Source of the DNA: Saccharomyces paradoxus
Lineage: Eukaryota; Ascomycota; Saccharomycetes; Saccharomycetales; Saccharomycetaceae
NCBI RefSeq assembly: GCF_002079055.1
Contig: NC_047499.1
Location: 1-64,000 of the forward strand
DNA: 64,000 nt
Direction of reading: 5' to 3'
Shown here piece by piece: positions 9,461 to 20,038 of the stretch. The number at the start of each line of letters is the position of its first letter. Positions within the stretch are counted from its first letter, which is position 1. Position numbers and translations under genes: made by a program. Below the pieces are notes generated by a model. The model had not been told where the DNA came from and searched no databases. It saw only the letters and a program-made list of their open reading frames with translations.

Positions 9461-9999
9461 AAAAATCTATAAGAGTACATATCATCGTACCCTCTTCACA
9501 AGATACAACCCATTCTTATATGTAGCATCACCTTACAATATCACATTGGTTACTTGTACATTATCAGTAATACATTTAGGTTGGCATATTTAAAAGATTT
9601 ACACCGTTGATCTGCTGTTGCATACAATATATTTTGAAGTCGGTAGTGAGGTTTGTTTGTTTATATTATTTCACTTTCGAAGTGTGTGATTAACATTGTG
9701 GCACAACCGTGCAACTTACTCGTATCCTAGCATCCTAGCATGCCAGCAGGCCTTTACAACTTTATTTTTGAGCCAAAAACATCACCCCTTTTTGATCGGT
9801 ACTCGACAGCATAATGCACGCGCTTACAAAAGCACATCGTACCGTATCCGATCGAAGCAGCTCAGTATCTGAAATGCTGACTAATACGTACCAAAAATAA
9901 TAAAACTATAAATACTGTTACATGCTTTTCCTTACGAGTTCATTGAGTTACTTGTACAATTTATCCATAGGAAAAAAACTAAGATATTGAGAGCTCAGC
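9461..9999. other. Intergenic region upstream of the epoxide hydrolase gene
   Basis: AT-rich sequence with no ORF I would call. A short direct repeat, atcctagc, appears twice near 9725-9740. It presumably holds the promoter of the + strand gene starting at 10000. The region 9083-9391 between LTR relics is also featureless. Confidence 0.4.
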
Positions 10000-11133
10000 A
10001 TGGGAGTTGAAGAATTTTCGATCCATGTATCAGAAAATGAGCTTAAAGATTTAAAGAGACGTTTGTCGAGCGCAAGAATTCCAAAAAACGTGGAAAGAAA
10101 AAATTGGGATTTTGGAACAAATGCAGAGTACCTAGCTGAAGTTATAAATTACTGGAAAAATTCATACGATTGGAGAAATATAGAACAAAAACTCAATGGT
10201 TTCCATCACTTCCAAACAACGATTTCCAACATACGAATCCACTACATCCATGAGAAAGGAAAATCAGCCAATAGTATCCCTATTATTTTGACTCACGGGT
10301 GGCCAGACAGCTTTCTTAGATATACAAAGCTGATTCCACTACTAACAGACCCTGAGAAATTTGGAGTGAGCTCAGGAATTTCATTTGATGTTGTTATTCC
10401 TTCGCTTCCAGGTTTTGGTTTTTCTGATTATCCTGCAGGTGGTTCTATAAACAATGACACCATTTCCGATATCTGGTTAGAACTCATGAAAAATAAGCTG
10501 GGATATGATCGTTTTTTAGCAGCTGGTGGTGATATAGGCTCAGGTGTCACTAGGTACCTTGGCTTCAAATATCCTCAGAATTTGATTGGCATTCATTTAA
10601 CCGATGTTGGAATTATTCGAGATTTGCTTAATCAGTCCCAGTTACAAAGTTTCTCTTCAGAAGAACAGGAGTATTGTAAAATTGCATCTGATTGGCTTGA
10701 TAAAGAAGCAGGTTACATGAAAATACAGTCCACTAAGCCTCAAACTTTAGCTTTCGGACTCACTGATTCGCCCGTTGGATTGGCTGCATGGATTCTGGAA
10801 AAGTTTCATTCTTGGAGAGACCTACAGACAAATTTACCCCTCGACGATATTATAACGAACATCATGATTTATTGGTTTGGAAAAAATATTTATACGGCTA
10901 CTCGTGTTTATTATGAAAATAGCCATTTTTTGAATCCTATCGGAACGATAGAAGTGCCTACTGGAATTTGTTTATTTCCCAAAGACATCTTATTGCCACC
11001 ACGAAAATGGGTCGAAGCTCATCTTAATGTTGTCCATTGGGGAAATGTACAGAAAGGTGGACATTTCACTTCTATGGAAAATCCAGAAGAATATGCGGCG
11101 GACTTATTTCTTTTTTTAGATAAGCTTAGGTAA
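10000..11133 (+). CDS. Epoxide hydrolase (EHN domain plus alpha/beta hydrolase)
   Basis: Predicted to hydrolyse epoxides to vicinal diols through an alkyl-enzyme ester. The 377-aa protein has an N-terminal EHN domain (about 1-105) and an alpha/beta-hydrolase core. The oxyanion motif HGWP is at 99-102. The nucleophile Asp178 lies in GGDIGS, where GGDWGS is usual. The cap region has family signatures around Tyr239 and LTDSPVGLAAW (254-264), with a second candidate cap tyrosine at 304. The general-base His355 is in KGGHF, and the acid is probably Asp329. The length and layout match bacterial and filamentous-fungal enzymes of about 370-400 aa. I know of no S. cerevisiae reference gene of this type: Ynr064c is a shorter, different hydrolase. 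The frame is intact. Its subtelomeric position suggests horizontal acquisition. Substrate unknown. Confidence 0.9.
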   Translation: MGVEEFSIHVSENELKDLKRRLSSARIPKNVERKNWDFGTNAEYLAEVINYWKNSYDWRNIEQKLNGFHHFQTTISNIRIHYIHEKGKSANSIPIILTHGWPDSFLRYTKLIPLLTDPEKFGVSSGISFDVVIPSLPGFGFSDYPAGGSINNDTISDIWLELMKNKLGYDRFLAAGGDIGSGVTRYLGFKYPQNLIGIHLTDVGIIRDLLNQSQLQSFSSEEQEYCKIASDWLDKEAGYMKIQSTKPQTLAFGLTDSPVGLAAWILEKFHSWRDLQTNLPLDDIITNIMIYWFGKNIYTATRVYYENSHFLNPIGTIEVPTGICLFPKDILLPPRKWVEAHLNVVHWGNVQKGGHFTSMENPEEYAADLFLFLDKLR

Positions 11134-14100
11134 AATTTATACTGTCATCCCTGTTGCACTACTACAGGTGATATAATTATGGAATCAATAGTACACAGCT
11201 TTCTGATGTAACTTCAAACAATAGGTATATCAAAATAAAAATAAAAAGGTGTATCCCTAGATGCTTCAAAAGGGTAGATATTTTTTCTGGAGGTAGTATT
11301 AAAATTGACCTCACCGGTGTCATTTCGAGGTTTAGATATGTGAGCACAGTAAAAATGTTGGTATAGCAATAAAAGCCTATGAACAGGCTAAATTTTAGGG
11401 TTGGAAGAGAGTTAAAAGAGCAGGTTTTGATCAGAAGCTGGTGGGTTGACTGGATAATGAAGGTTGGTAGAAGACTGCCACCCCTACAGTTTGTGTCAGT
11501 TTGTAAAAGATTCAATTTGACAGTAGAATGGAGATATTATATATAGTTAAACAGCTATCAGCCTCCTCGTAGCAAGTTGGAACCATAATGGAACTGCGCT
11601 GAACCGGTATTCTCATTCTTGGGGTTACGACGGTTTTATACCTTCTGCCGTTTGGAGATTTTGCTTTTTGGCACTTTTTGAACAGTCTTTCTACATCAGC
11701 TGCTGGATATTCTTTATTCTCGCGACAAAATTCTATTAAATATACTAATGCAAAAGTGATGTTCGGTGATGTAACTCTGTGTAACATTGATAATACTCAA
11801 GGAACATTTGAGTATATAAGCGATCGAAACTATCTCCTGTCAGAAATACCAATTCAGTAAAACACTTACAGAAAGCTTATAAGAAGGTATCTAATATATG
11901 TACTCTCAGATCATATCACATTCGGTGAGCTAGTACAGCAACCTTACACGAACAATCCTTACTGGGATACACTATCACCTTTACAAGTGCATGAAAATAC
12001 GCACAAAAAAATAGAGGGTTAATTTTAGTTTACTATTTGTGGGCTTCGGATAATAAACTTAAAATCTCCAATATTATGGTAACATTTTTACCGTCGTAAT
12101 TTTAGTTTACATTTATTTTTTAGAAAAGCTGTTCCTTAAAAGAAAAGTATTTAACCAGATAATACAATACAAATTGCATAAAGCAGTTACACTCACAGAA
12201 GAAGTTAGTCAAAATCCCTTGAAGTTGCAAATAGTAGTTCTTAATTTACTCTATCACTTTTTTTTTTGACTGGCTAGGTTTTTTTTTTCATTTTTTTTGA
12301 AGCACTGCTCCTGAATCTTATTCCCATTCAGCAATGGTAAAGTAATGGTAAAAGCAAATATTTCCAAAAATCCAATATTAAGTGCCAGTTAGAGAATTCA
12401 ACTCTATCAAGGTTATTATCAGAGTAAGCAAATTATGCTTGTTTTGGCAAAAAATCCAATTAGAAATTTATACTGAAATCTGAAGCTTATGCTTACTTTT
12501 ACGAAGTATACGCTTAGTAAAACGCAGTTTTACAATTCACCTACGCCAATAAGGAACAATCAATTAGACATAGCACGTATTATGTTATTGATGCTCCGGA
12601 CCAGATTACTAATTTATGAGAAGTGTTAATAACTCCTAGAAATTAGCAACAGAGGCCTTCCAAGTGCCTCTGCTACTAACATTCAACCGATTTAATGACA
12701 TATAACGTTAATAAAGTGAAAACATAAACCATATGTTGGTGGCACAGTTCCCACTATTAACGAATGCTATCTGCGATAGTATACCGTTGTTTCAGTCATC
12801 AATCCACCTTTTATGTAATAACCTACTAGAAAACATCATAGTATAGATATGCCCCTCAAAGAAAATCAATATATAGATTTATCGAGGTAAAAACTATTTG
12901 AGAGCGTTTGCTGGAGTTATGCCCAGCTCTGTTTTAAGAGTTATTGATGTCCTTTATATTGAATGTAAAGTTGTAGAGCAGAACTACTATGGTGAGTACG
13001 AAACTGAAAGTTGGGTTACTGCTTAGGGTTTGAGCATTGATGCAAGATAATACCGTCGTCCACAAGTTCATTGGTGTAGTGACTACACTTTTTGAACACA
13101 TTTTTATCATATGAAAACAATCTCTTCATTTCTGGTGTTTTTTCGTAATATATGAAGTAAAGCAACATATCTTCTGTTAAAACTGTAAAAGATTTGAAAA
13201 TCTTATGAACAGACAATTTGATGACTTTGTTTCACAATATACAATGTCGAATTAGTGCTCTGTTAAATCAAGTTCGAGGTACTCCAAGTTGGGAACTATT
13301 TAATGAGTACTAAAGATCTGTCCAGAACCCGACCAAGCAAGCAAATTGAAACTATACATAAATGCGATTTGTTGGAATACTTACCTGAATATTTAATGCG
13401 GTTTTCTTACCATGCACTTTGCAAACCATCGGAAAAAAGTCTGGTGAGTAATGAAGGTGGTTCTATATCAGTTATGTATGGATATATATATATATATACG
13501 GCGGAGGCTATCCATCTTGTCATTCTTTCTCCTTCTCCTTCTCACTAAACTATACCATACTTTGCTGTTCTACAGCTAGCCTCTATCATCGCCTAGAAAG
13601 GGTAAAACCGCACTTTTCTGTAGAATAATTTTTGAAGTTATTATATAAAGATGTCAGAAGCTGTCAGAGCAAAGCCGCTTTGTGAGGGTAGTTTTTCCAT
13701 TATTATGACTAGAAAACTTTGTTCCTGTACTTACAGATGTTTTGAATCAGAAATGGTCATCATATTATCTTAAATGGAACAGAAACCTTATCTGCGCATT
13801 CGAGTGAGCGGATACAATGTATTTCTTAACTTTTTGGCCTTCTTGCTTTCTGTGGAGCGCTTGAAAGGATCCTTAAAGTTTAATAAATACACTAAGTGTA
13901 AGCGGTTTCCTCATACAAATTGCGTCCTTAAGACTATGTTGCTACTGCCACTTATCTCGATAGTACTCAGTACCATTGTCATCATACGGAAACTTTCAGA
14001 TCTTCTCATACCTCCTGAACTTAATATAAGGAAAAGTGACCTCCAAGATTATCACTTTAAGATACGCAGCAGGGAAACGTAATTCAAATTTAGATGTTTA

Positions 14101-15044
14101 CACTTATAATTTTGTAAGCGATTCAAGTAGTACTCTCGAATTATGGTATGCAGGAATAAATGACGTTCCTTACTATACATGTTTTCTTTTATTGTTGAAT
14201 AGTTCCTGTACTGATTTGATACGCCTCAGTTATTCAGATTTTTTATGCCACCCCTAATATAACAACTTCGTCCAATAACTTTGACCAAAATAGTACTATT
14301 ATCAGTTCTGGAAAGAAGTTTTGGGAATTATTTCCCAACTAAGCTAGTTATATTTGCATTCATGCCCAGGAGGCATGGACAGCCAGCATAAATAAAGAAT
14401 ATCGTAGCTTCCCTTTTATCTACTGTTCTACCTTTTTTTTTTTTCAACCACTTCAATTGGACTAGCAGTTCGACTTTTGATGGTTGTGGAGACGCACTTC
14501 TTACCGAAATTTTGTCTGCAAGTCTTGTATTTTGGATCACACTTTATTATGTTAACAATATCATAAAATGCAAGAAGAGACTGATGTTTGAAGGCCTCCA
14601 GTTTTCATATCGGGTGTTGTCAGAATTTTGTTTTTATTAGGTTAACATGGTTGATATTTCGGTTTTGCATCAATCAGGCGGTCCTAGCTATTATTTTGGT
14701 ATGCTCATCATGAGAAAACATTCAGTGTCTCCACTTTTAACACAGCGGTGATTATGAATTCGCTTTTTAGTTCGGAGACATCAAATGTTTTCGCTTTTCA
14801 TAGTTCTATCTTCTTTCGCTTAATAATAATCTTGGCGCTCATTACGTAATGACGGATCCTATTTCCATTTTCACCCTTTCCTCTTTAAAACTCGACATCT
14901 AGGGAGTATTTTCTAAATGAAAGGATACAAAAGTGAAGGGTTGCCTACTCGACCTTTTGTTATGGCTCCACATCGTTCATTAAGAGGAACTTGAAAGAAT
15001 AATTCAAGGGATAAAACTAACAATAGAAAAGAGCGCATAACGAT
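11134..15044. other. Gene-poor subtelomeric stretch, no recognised gene
   Basis: About 3.9 kb holding only short frames that I do not recognise. The longest are 11512-11787 (-, 91 aa, with a segment like SPNITFALVYLIEFCRENKE), 13774-14082 (+, 102 aa, one hydrophobic segment near residues 70-88) and the overlapping 14036-14257 (+). They may be remnants of decayed genes or chance. There are T-runs at about 12258-12297 and a short TA tract near 13485-13500. No tRNA gene, X or Y' element, or Ty LTR was seen. The right end contains the YML131W promoter. Confidence 0.5.
14842..14849. promoter_or_regulatory. TTACGTAA site upstream of YML131W
   Basis: Palindromic TTACGTAA about 200 bp before the YML131W start. 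This is a high-affinity site for Yap-family bZIP factors and fits the stress induction reported for YML131W in S. cerevisiae. Occupancy is inference. Confidence 0.5.
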
Positions 15045-16142
15045 ATGGTATTGGCTAAACAATGGGTTTTGAAAAATCTACCAACTCCTGGTGAGCCATT
15101 CAATTTTGATTTTGGCGATCCTGCATGCACTTTCGAGCTCGTTGAAAAAGAACTCTCTTCAGAACAATTAAAGGACGGTGAATTGCTACTGGAAACAAAT
15201 TATTTATCCAACGATCCTGCTCAGAAATTTTGGATTTCAACACTGGACAAAAATTATGCCAAAGGTGTTCAGCCTGGTGAAATTATTCCCGCAAGAGGGA
15301 TTGGTAAGGTCTTGGCTTCTAGAAACAAAGCTTTCTCTCCCGGCGACTATGTCTCTGCAATGACCGGCTGGGCTACTCATGTCATAGTTCCACAACAAAA
15401 TGTTAAAGGGTTGAGAAAGCTTGATAAAAACAAAGTTGGGAGGTTATGGTGGTACCTATCTGTCTTGGGTGGTACTTCTTTAACAGCTTATTTTATCTTC
15501 TTTACCTATGCTCAATTACAAGAAAGAGAAGAAGACTATGGCAAAGTTTATCTAATTTCTGGTGCAGCTGGTGCCGTCGGTACTGTTTGCATTCAGCTAG
15601 CCTTGAACGTTTTTAAAGCTTCAAAGGTCATTGCTATTGCTGGTGGTCCAGAAAAGGTTGCTTTTGTTGAATCCTTTGGTGACAAAGTGGTCGGCGTTGA
15701 TTATAAAGATCCAGACTTCAAGCAGAAACTTATCGAAGCTGCTGGAGGTGAGAATACCGTAGATTACTTTATCGACAATGTCGGCAGTGATGTGTTGGAA
15801 GCAGGTGTTTTGCTTCTAAAGCAAAGGGCTATGTTGATAGCCTGTGGTGCTATCAGTGCCTACAATGATCCATCCAAATTTGTGTTTAAGGGATACAGCT
15901 ATATCCTGGCCAAGCGATTAGTCGTTAAAGGAGTACTAGTGACAGATAATATCGATGATTTTCCAAAAGCATTGGATAAATTGAGTTCCCTAGTTAAGTA
16001 TGGTCAGATCAATCTCTTAAAGTCTGCCACCCTTGAAGATGGTACTGGCGATAAGTTCAAGAATGTTCCATTGATATGGAAGGGCCTATTTAGCGGTGTT
16101 AATAAAGGTAAACTTATCACCGAGGTTAACAAAGCCGAGTGA
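15045..16142 (+). CDS. YML131W: Medium-chain NADPH dehydrogenase/reductase Yml131w
   Basis: Zinc-independent member of the medium-chain dehydrogenase/reductase superfamily, close to leukotriene B4 12-hydroxydehydrogenase and prostaglandin reductase. It probably reduces alkenals or enones with NADPH. At 365 aa it equals S. cerevisiae Yml131w. It has a GroES-like N-terminal half and a Rossmann fold starting at VYLISGAAGAVGT (about residue 170). The hydrophobic stretch WWYLSVLGGTSLTAYF just before that belongs to the fold. It is the first gene in full synteny with chromosome XIII left, so it marks the subtelomere-to-core boundary. It converges with ERO1 across 191 bp. The physiological substrate is not established. 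Confidence 0.95.
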   Translation: MVLAKQWVLKNLPTPGEPFNFDFGDPACTFELVEKELSSEQLKDGELLLETNYLSNDPAQKFWISTLDKNYAKGVQPGEIIPARGIGKVLASRNKAFSPGDYVSAMTGWATHVIVPQQNVKGLRKLDKNKVGRLWWYLSVLGGTSLTAYFIFFTYAQLQEREEDYGKVYLISGAAGAVGTVCIQLALNVFKASKVIAIAGGPEKVAFVESFGDKVVGVDYKDPDFKQKLIEAAGGENTVDYFIDNVGSDVLEAGVLLLKQRAMLIACGAISAYNDPSKFVFKGYSYILAKRLVVKGVLVTDNIDDFPKALDKLSSLVKYGQINLLKSATLEDGTGDKFKNVPLIWKGLFSGVNKGKLITEVNKAE

Positions 16143-16333
16143 TTTCATACATAAAAAGTTTAAGAGACGACTATATTATATTGATTTTGTATCTACTTCA
16201 TTTTGACAAAAATAACGTTTTAGTGATTGAAATTCTAAAAAAAAATATTTATTGAATATTTGAATGATATTTAAACTCTATATTTTGAAATTTATACATT
16301 GAATACATACAAACAAAATAAATTGTATTACTC

Positions 16334-18025
16334 TTATTGTATATCCAGTTTATAAGAAATTGGTTCTTCCATCTCCTCACTAACATAATCAGCGACACCG
16401 ATGAATTTATTCCAAAGTTTGTATGCTCTCATCAAAGATAATTTCCAGATGTTCCTGGGTAGATCAATATAGCTTCTATAAATAAATCTGAATGCTTCTA
16501 AAACGTTGCTGATTTCGGTATTCCAAGCCTTCTTCCATTTATTTTCTGTCCGATTAGCGGGTCTTGGAACTCTTTTTGGTTTGGGCATTTTCAAGTCATC
16601 GAATGCATGTGATTGCGAATCGTTAGTTTTTTCCTTTTCTTCTTTAGTGGAGTTGATGTTTTCTATGGTGTAACGAATAGATTTCCCGGCCTTCTTTAAA
16701 ATGTTGAAGAAGTTATTTTGGAAGAAAGAGCTCAACCTGTTTTCAGAACCGTTTACCCTTTTCCCGTACATTTTTTCGAACATGTTAACAGATTCGATAG
16801 ACTCAGATAATCTACCAAAAGTTTGTAATAGCGCAATTAATTCATATTTGGTTAACTTGCCAACGATGTGTTGTTTGGTGAATTCATCAGCATCGTTGAT
16901 TTCGAACAAAATTTTCAAAGCAGTTGCGTAACCAGTAGTTTGAATTTTACCCCACAGTCTACACCTATCACATTGCACACAATCCATTATTTTCGTGACA
17001 TTCTTGAAACGGGATCTGAATTCGTCCTTCAAAGTCAAACTTAGGTCGTTAGCAAAAACTAAGTCTTCGTTGAAAATATTTGTGTCTAGCTGGGAAATAA
17101 CGTTATCCATTTTGTTCTTGATTTCTTTATTGACTAAATCACAGAATGAAAATTCCGGTAGATATGGCTGAATTTTCCAAAGAGCTTTAGCTACAACAGC
17201 ATAATTGAAATACATGTTTGTCACTCTATCGGGAAAGTTCCCAATTCTTGCCATAAATAAATCTAGATTGGGCTCCCATTTACCAGTTTTTGTGTTCAAG
17301 TATTCCTTTGATAAATGAGTACCGATAGAGGCATGGAACCCGGATACAAGTCTATAAAATGCGTCTTTGGCCAGCGATTCACCAGTTTCACCAATCGTGA
17401 AACAGTTATCTTGGTAGATAGTAGACCAGATTTGACCAGCCTGCTTACCGCCATAACCTGTAAATCTCTCCGGGTTTGCTGTTAAATCAATCAGAACGGC
17501 GTCCTTCCCGTTGAAATCATTTACATCACAGTAGTTGATGGTGTCTTCAATATCTACAGGCTTTTTACTGGTTTGACATAGTTGATCTAAGAACTTACAT
17601 TCGTCATCGCTATCATCCGCTTCCTTCATTGTATCGTTATTGAAACTACCCAAGATCTCAGGCTGCCAGTACTCAGGTAGTGTATCCCAGTCCTCCACCA
17701 CGTCAACAGAGCAAGCGCGGTTTAAGCACAGACCATCGTTGGCGTCCCAGAAGGAGCATTGCTTGTATAAATCCAGCCGAAAGTATTTGAAGAAATCAGA
17801 TTTTAATAATGCCGACAGATCATCTCTAATGTTTTCATTTATAGTATTTAGTTCATTGAATGTTACGTTACAACTAGGACTGACATGATCATTCCTATCT
17901 ACCTTACAAAAGTGGGTGTCATTGAAGGCATTTAGCGTTTGATCCGCAGCGATGTAGCTATTGTTTGAAGCTGCAGATGTAAAAGCCGTGAGGCACAGTG
18001 TGGCAATGGCAGTTCTTAATCTCAT
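16334..18025 (-). CDS. ERO1: ER thiol oxidase Ero1
   Basis: FAD-dependent sulfhydryl oxidase of the ER membrane. It passes disulfides to protein disulfide isomerase and electrons to oxygen. The 563 residues start with a signal peptide (about 1-20). All key cysteines are in the S. cerevisiae positions: the shuttle pair Cys100 and Cys105 (GLCLNRAC), regulatory Cys90, and the active site Cys352-X2-Cys355 with Cys349 (CVQCDRC). The C-terminal tail (about 450-563) is rich in basic residues and includes the region that in yeast gives membrane association. Essential in yeast and induced by the unfolded protein response. Confidence 0.98.
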   Translation of the reverse strand: MRLRTAIATLCLTAFTSAASNNSYIAADQTLNAFNDTHFCKVDRNDHVSPSCNVTFNELNTINENIRDDLSALLKSDFFKYFRLDLYKQCSFWDANDGLCLNRACSVDVVEDWDTLPEYWQPEILGSFNNDTMKEADDSDDECKFLDQLCQTSKKPVDIEDTINYCDVNDFNGKDAVLIDLTANPERFTGYGGKQAGQIWSTIYQDNCFTIGETGESLAKDAFYRLVSGFHASIGTHLSKEYLNTKTGKWEPNLDLFMARIGNFPDRVTNMYFNYAVVAKALWKIQPYLPEFSFCDLVNKEIKNKMDNVISQLDTNIFNEDLVFANDLSLTLKDEFRSRFKNVTKIMDCVQCDRCRLWGKIQTTGYATALKILFEINDADEFTKQHIVGKLTKYELIALLQTFGRLSESIESVNMFEKMYGKRVNGSENRLSSFFQNNFFNILKKAGKSIRYTIENINSTKEEKEKTNDSQSHAFDDLKMPKPKRVPRPANRTENKWKKAWNTEISNVLEAFRFIYRSYIDLPRNIWKLSLMRAYKLWNKFIGVADYVSEEMEEPISYKLDIQ

Positions 18026-19448
18026 GTTTTACCTGCACGTTACTGTGGTATATGTAGTACGATGTTTATACACTTGAAACAATATGATCAAGGTAAGTGG
18101 TAAACCGTTTTAAGCTCTTTATACTTGGGTTCAAGGATGATTAAACAAGTTTTTATGACACGTACTCCGTATCGTTTCTTTTTTGTTCTCTTCTTTTCTT
18201 TTTGTTCTTACTAATGTCCAAAGCCGGAAAAATGCGAAAAATTTCCAGGGTCTTCTAAAAGAAAAGCCAAAGAACAAAAGCGAAAGGACTTGGTAGGTGT
18301 TCAATTTCGTGCTTTTGTGCATTTAACCAGAATAGGTATCGATGCGTTTATGTCTGGTACTACTGGCTTACCATCGGTCTCAAAGTTCCCCAATTTACGT
18401 AAGAGTGTATCTTCCATAAAACGCTGCTAGCTTCTCGTTGATACGCAGCATATTTATTACTTCTCTTGCGTGTCCTATCATTCATTGAAAAGATGGAAAG
18501 TGAGTTCTACTCAATAGATAGAAATAGTCTCTCAAGCTTGCTAACAGAAATCATTCTGTTTGAATTGTAGAATACGTTTCAGAGGAGATCCCTTCATCCT
18601 CATCGCAGAAGGAAGGGGCAAAAGCATACGTGATAGAGGTGATTAATGCTTTAGTCTTTTGTAATACCAGTATGTATGCATTCTCGTTGGGTTAATCCTT
18701 ACTTATAGGGTACAATGTGCAGCAGGGATCTCAAGATTTTTTAAGTAGCGACCATGTGACTGTGTGAACTAGTTTTCAGTAAATACGGTTATTGGATGGT
18801 TTGTTCAGCTAGGAGAAGCGATAGCGTTATATAAGGGTACTGAACTATCAAAGTCGCGCCATTTTGGATACAATGGCGAGATTCTGTTGGATATTGTAGA
18901 ATAAATAATTTACGTTTCCATGGCGTACATAGCTCAAGAGGGTTTGCATCCTTGAGCTCTTATCACCATTTTCTTTCCACTACGCGGATAACGTCAGTAA
19001 GATGGCTCATAAGATTATACCATTGCGGTGAATTTTTGCAGCAATCGCTCTACAAAGCTGATTCAAAAGGTCTACATAACGACGGAAAGGAAAAGAAAAC
19101 AAAGGGAGCTTTTCAGGCAAAATATTAGATGCCGAATAGACGACAATTTTGAAAGGAAAGCGTTTCAGTCTTAGCCTCAAACTTTCGTGGCTGTCTGTTT
19201 TGGCAAAGAATAGGAAGACATGTAACGATATATACGTTAGTGTCACTTACGGCAATCTGGCAGCAATGTTATTTATTTTGTTGTTTCTTTTAAGTTAATT
19301 ATTATATACAGGTTCGTAAATATTGGTATGATAATGAGGAGAAGGTGGAACCAGCACACTACGTCGATAGGCCCCTTAGAATGTAGTCCAACACTTAAAA
19401 TGTAATCCAGCACTTTTTCTTTATTCCTTAACACCGCGTTCTGGCAGT
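18026..19448. other. Long intergenic region between ERO1 and COX14
   Basis: About 1.4 kb between two minus-strand genes, of similar size in S. cerevisiae as I remember it. The left part is the ERO1 promoter. No annotated gene, tRNA or LTR is recognised. A possible small spliced ORF on the + strand (18493-18767) is entered separately. The minus-strand frame 19007-19246 (79 aa) looks like chance. Confidence 0.5.
18493..18767 (+). CDS. Possible small spliced ORF (speculative)
   Basis: ATG at 18493 is followed seven bases later by GTGAGT (18500), a TGCTAAC branch-like word (18539-18545) and a TAG acceptor ending at 18570, giving a 71-nt candidate intron. Joining 18493-18499 to 18571-18695 yields 43 aa starting MEKYVSEEIPSSSS. 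A GTATGT at 18670 could start a second intron ending at TAG 18708; that would extend the product to 54 aa, ending at 18767, but 39 nt is shorter than known yeast introns and has no branch site. I recognise no homologue. It may be a chance arrangement in an unusually long spacer. Confidence 0.2.
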
Positions 19449-19661
19449 TTATTCTGTAGGAGGTGCAGTGGGGCTTTGCAGCTGTTGGTTGTCTTCTTCT
19501 AGTGCCTTTTGCTGAGTCACTTGCTGTTCGTACTTCTTACCGTTCATGTATAAAGTGTAAGCCAAGCCGCCGGACATGTATAACGTACCACCAACTAACG
19601 TCAGCACCGTTAAACGATGTAATGTATCTGTAACTCTGGTGTACCAAGCGTATTTAGACAT
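19449..19661 (-). CDS. COX14: Cytochrome c oxidase assembly factor Cox14
   Basis: Small mitochondrial inner-membrane protein that acts with Mss51, Coa3 and newly made Cox1. It couples Cox1 translation to cytochrome oxidase assembly. The 70 residues equal the S. cerevisiae length. One membrane span lies at about residues 17-37 ([18 protein letters not shown]). The N-terminus is short, and the C-terminal tail is glutamine-rich and acidic. There is no cleavable presequence, as expected. Confidence 0.96.
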
Positions 19662-20038
19662 GATTATCTGCGTTTATCTGTTTTGTTCTCTTTCTCACAC
19701 CCGTCTCGATCTGCTTATTAGAATTGTGCTCCTTTCAATGCCTTTATTCTCATCCTTTTTGTTTTAATTTGTCGGGTAACATTCACAGGAAGAGAACAAT
19801 GTCAAGCTCAGACGCTAAATAAGAAGTCTGTAGATCGTGTTTTTTTAAAATAAGGGTGTATTTCACAGTATGTAACATTATAAAGACAAAATACTTAAGC
19901 GAAGTTATATAGAAATGACAACGTGTTGTTTCGTTTTGCAGCTTGTTCAATTTTTTGCCTGTCCAGTTTATGGTAAAATATACGGATGAAAAGAAAACAT
20001 GGGGAGAAAAAGAGTACATTACATTGACGCCCCTACCA
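19662..20038. other. Spacer between COX14 and MSC1
   Basis: 377 bp holding the COX14 promoter and the MSC1 3' end. I see no motif or ORF worth naming. Confidence 0.5.
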
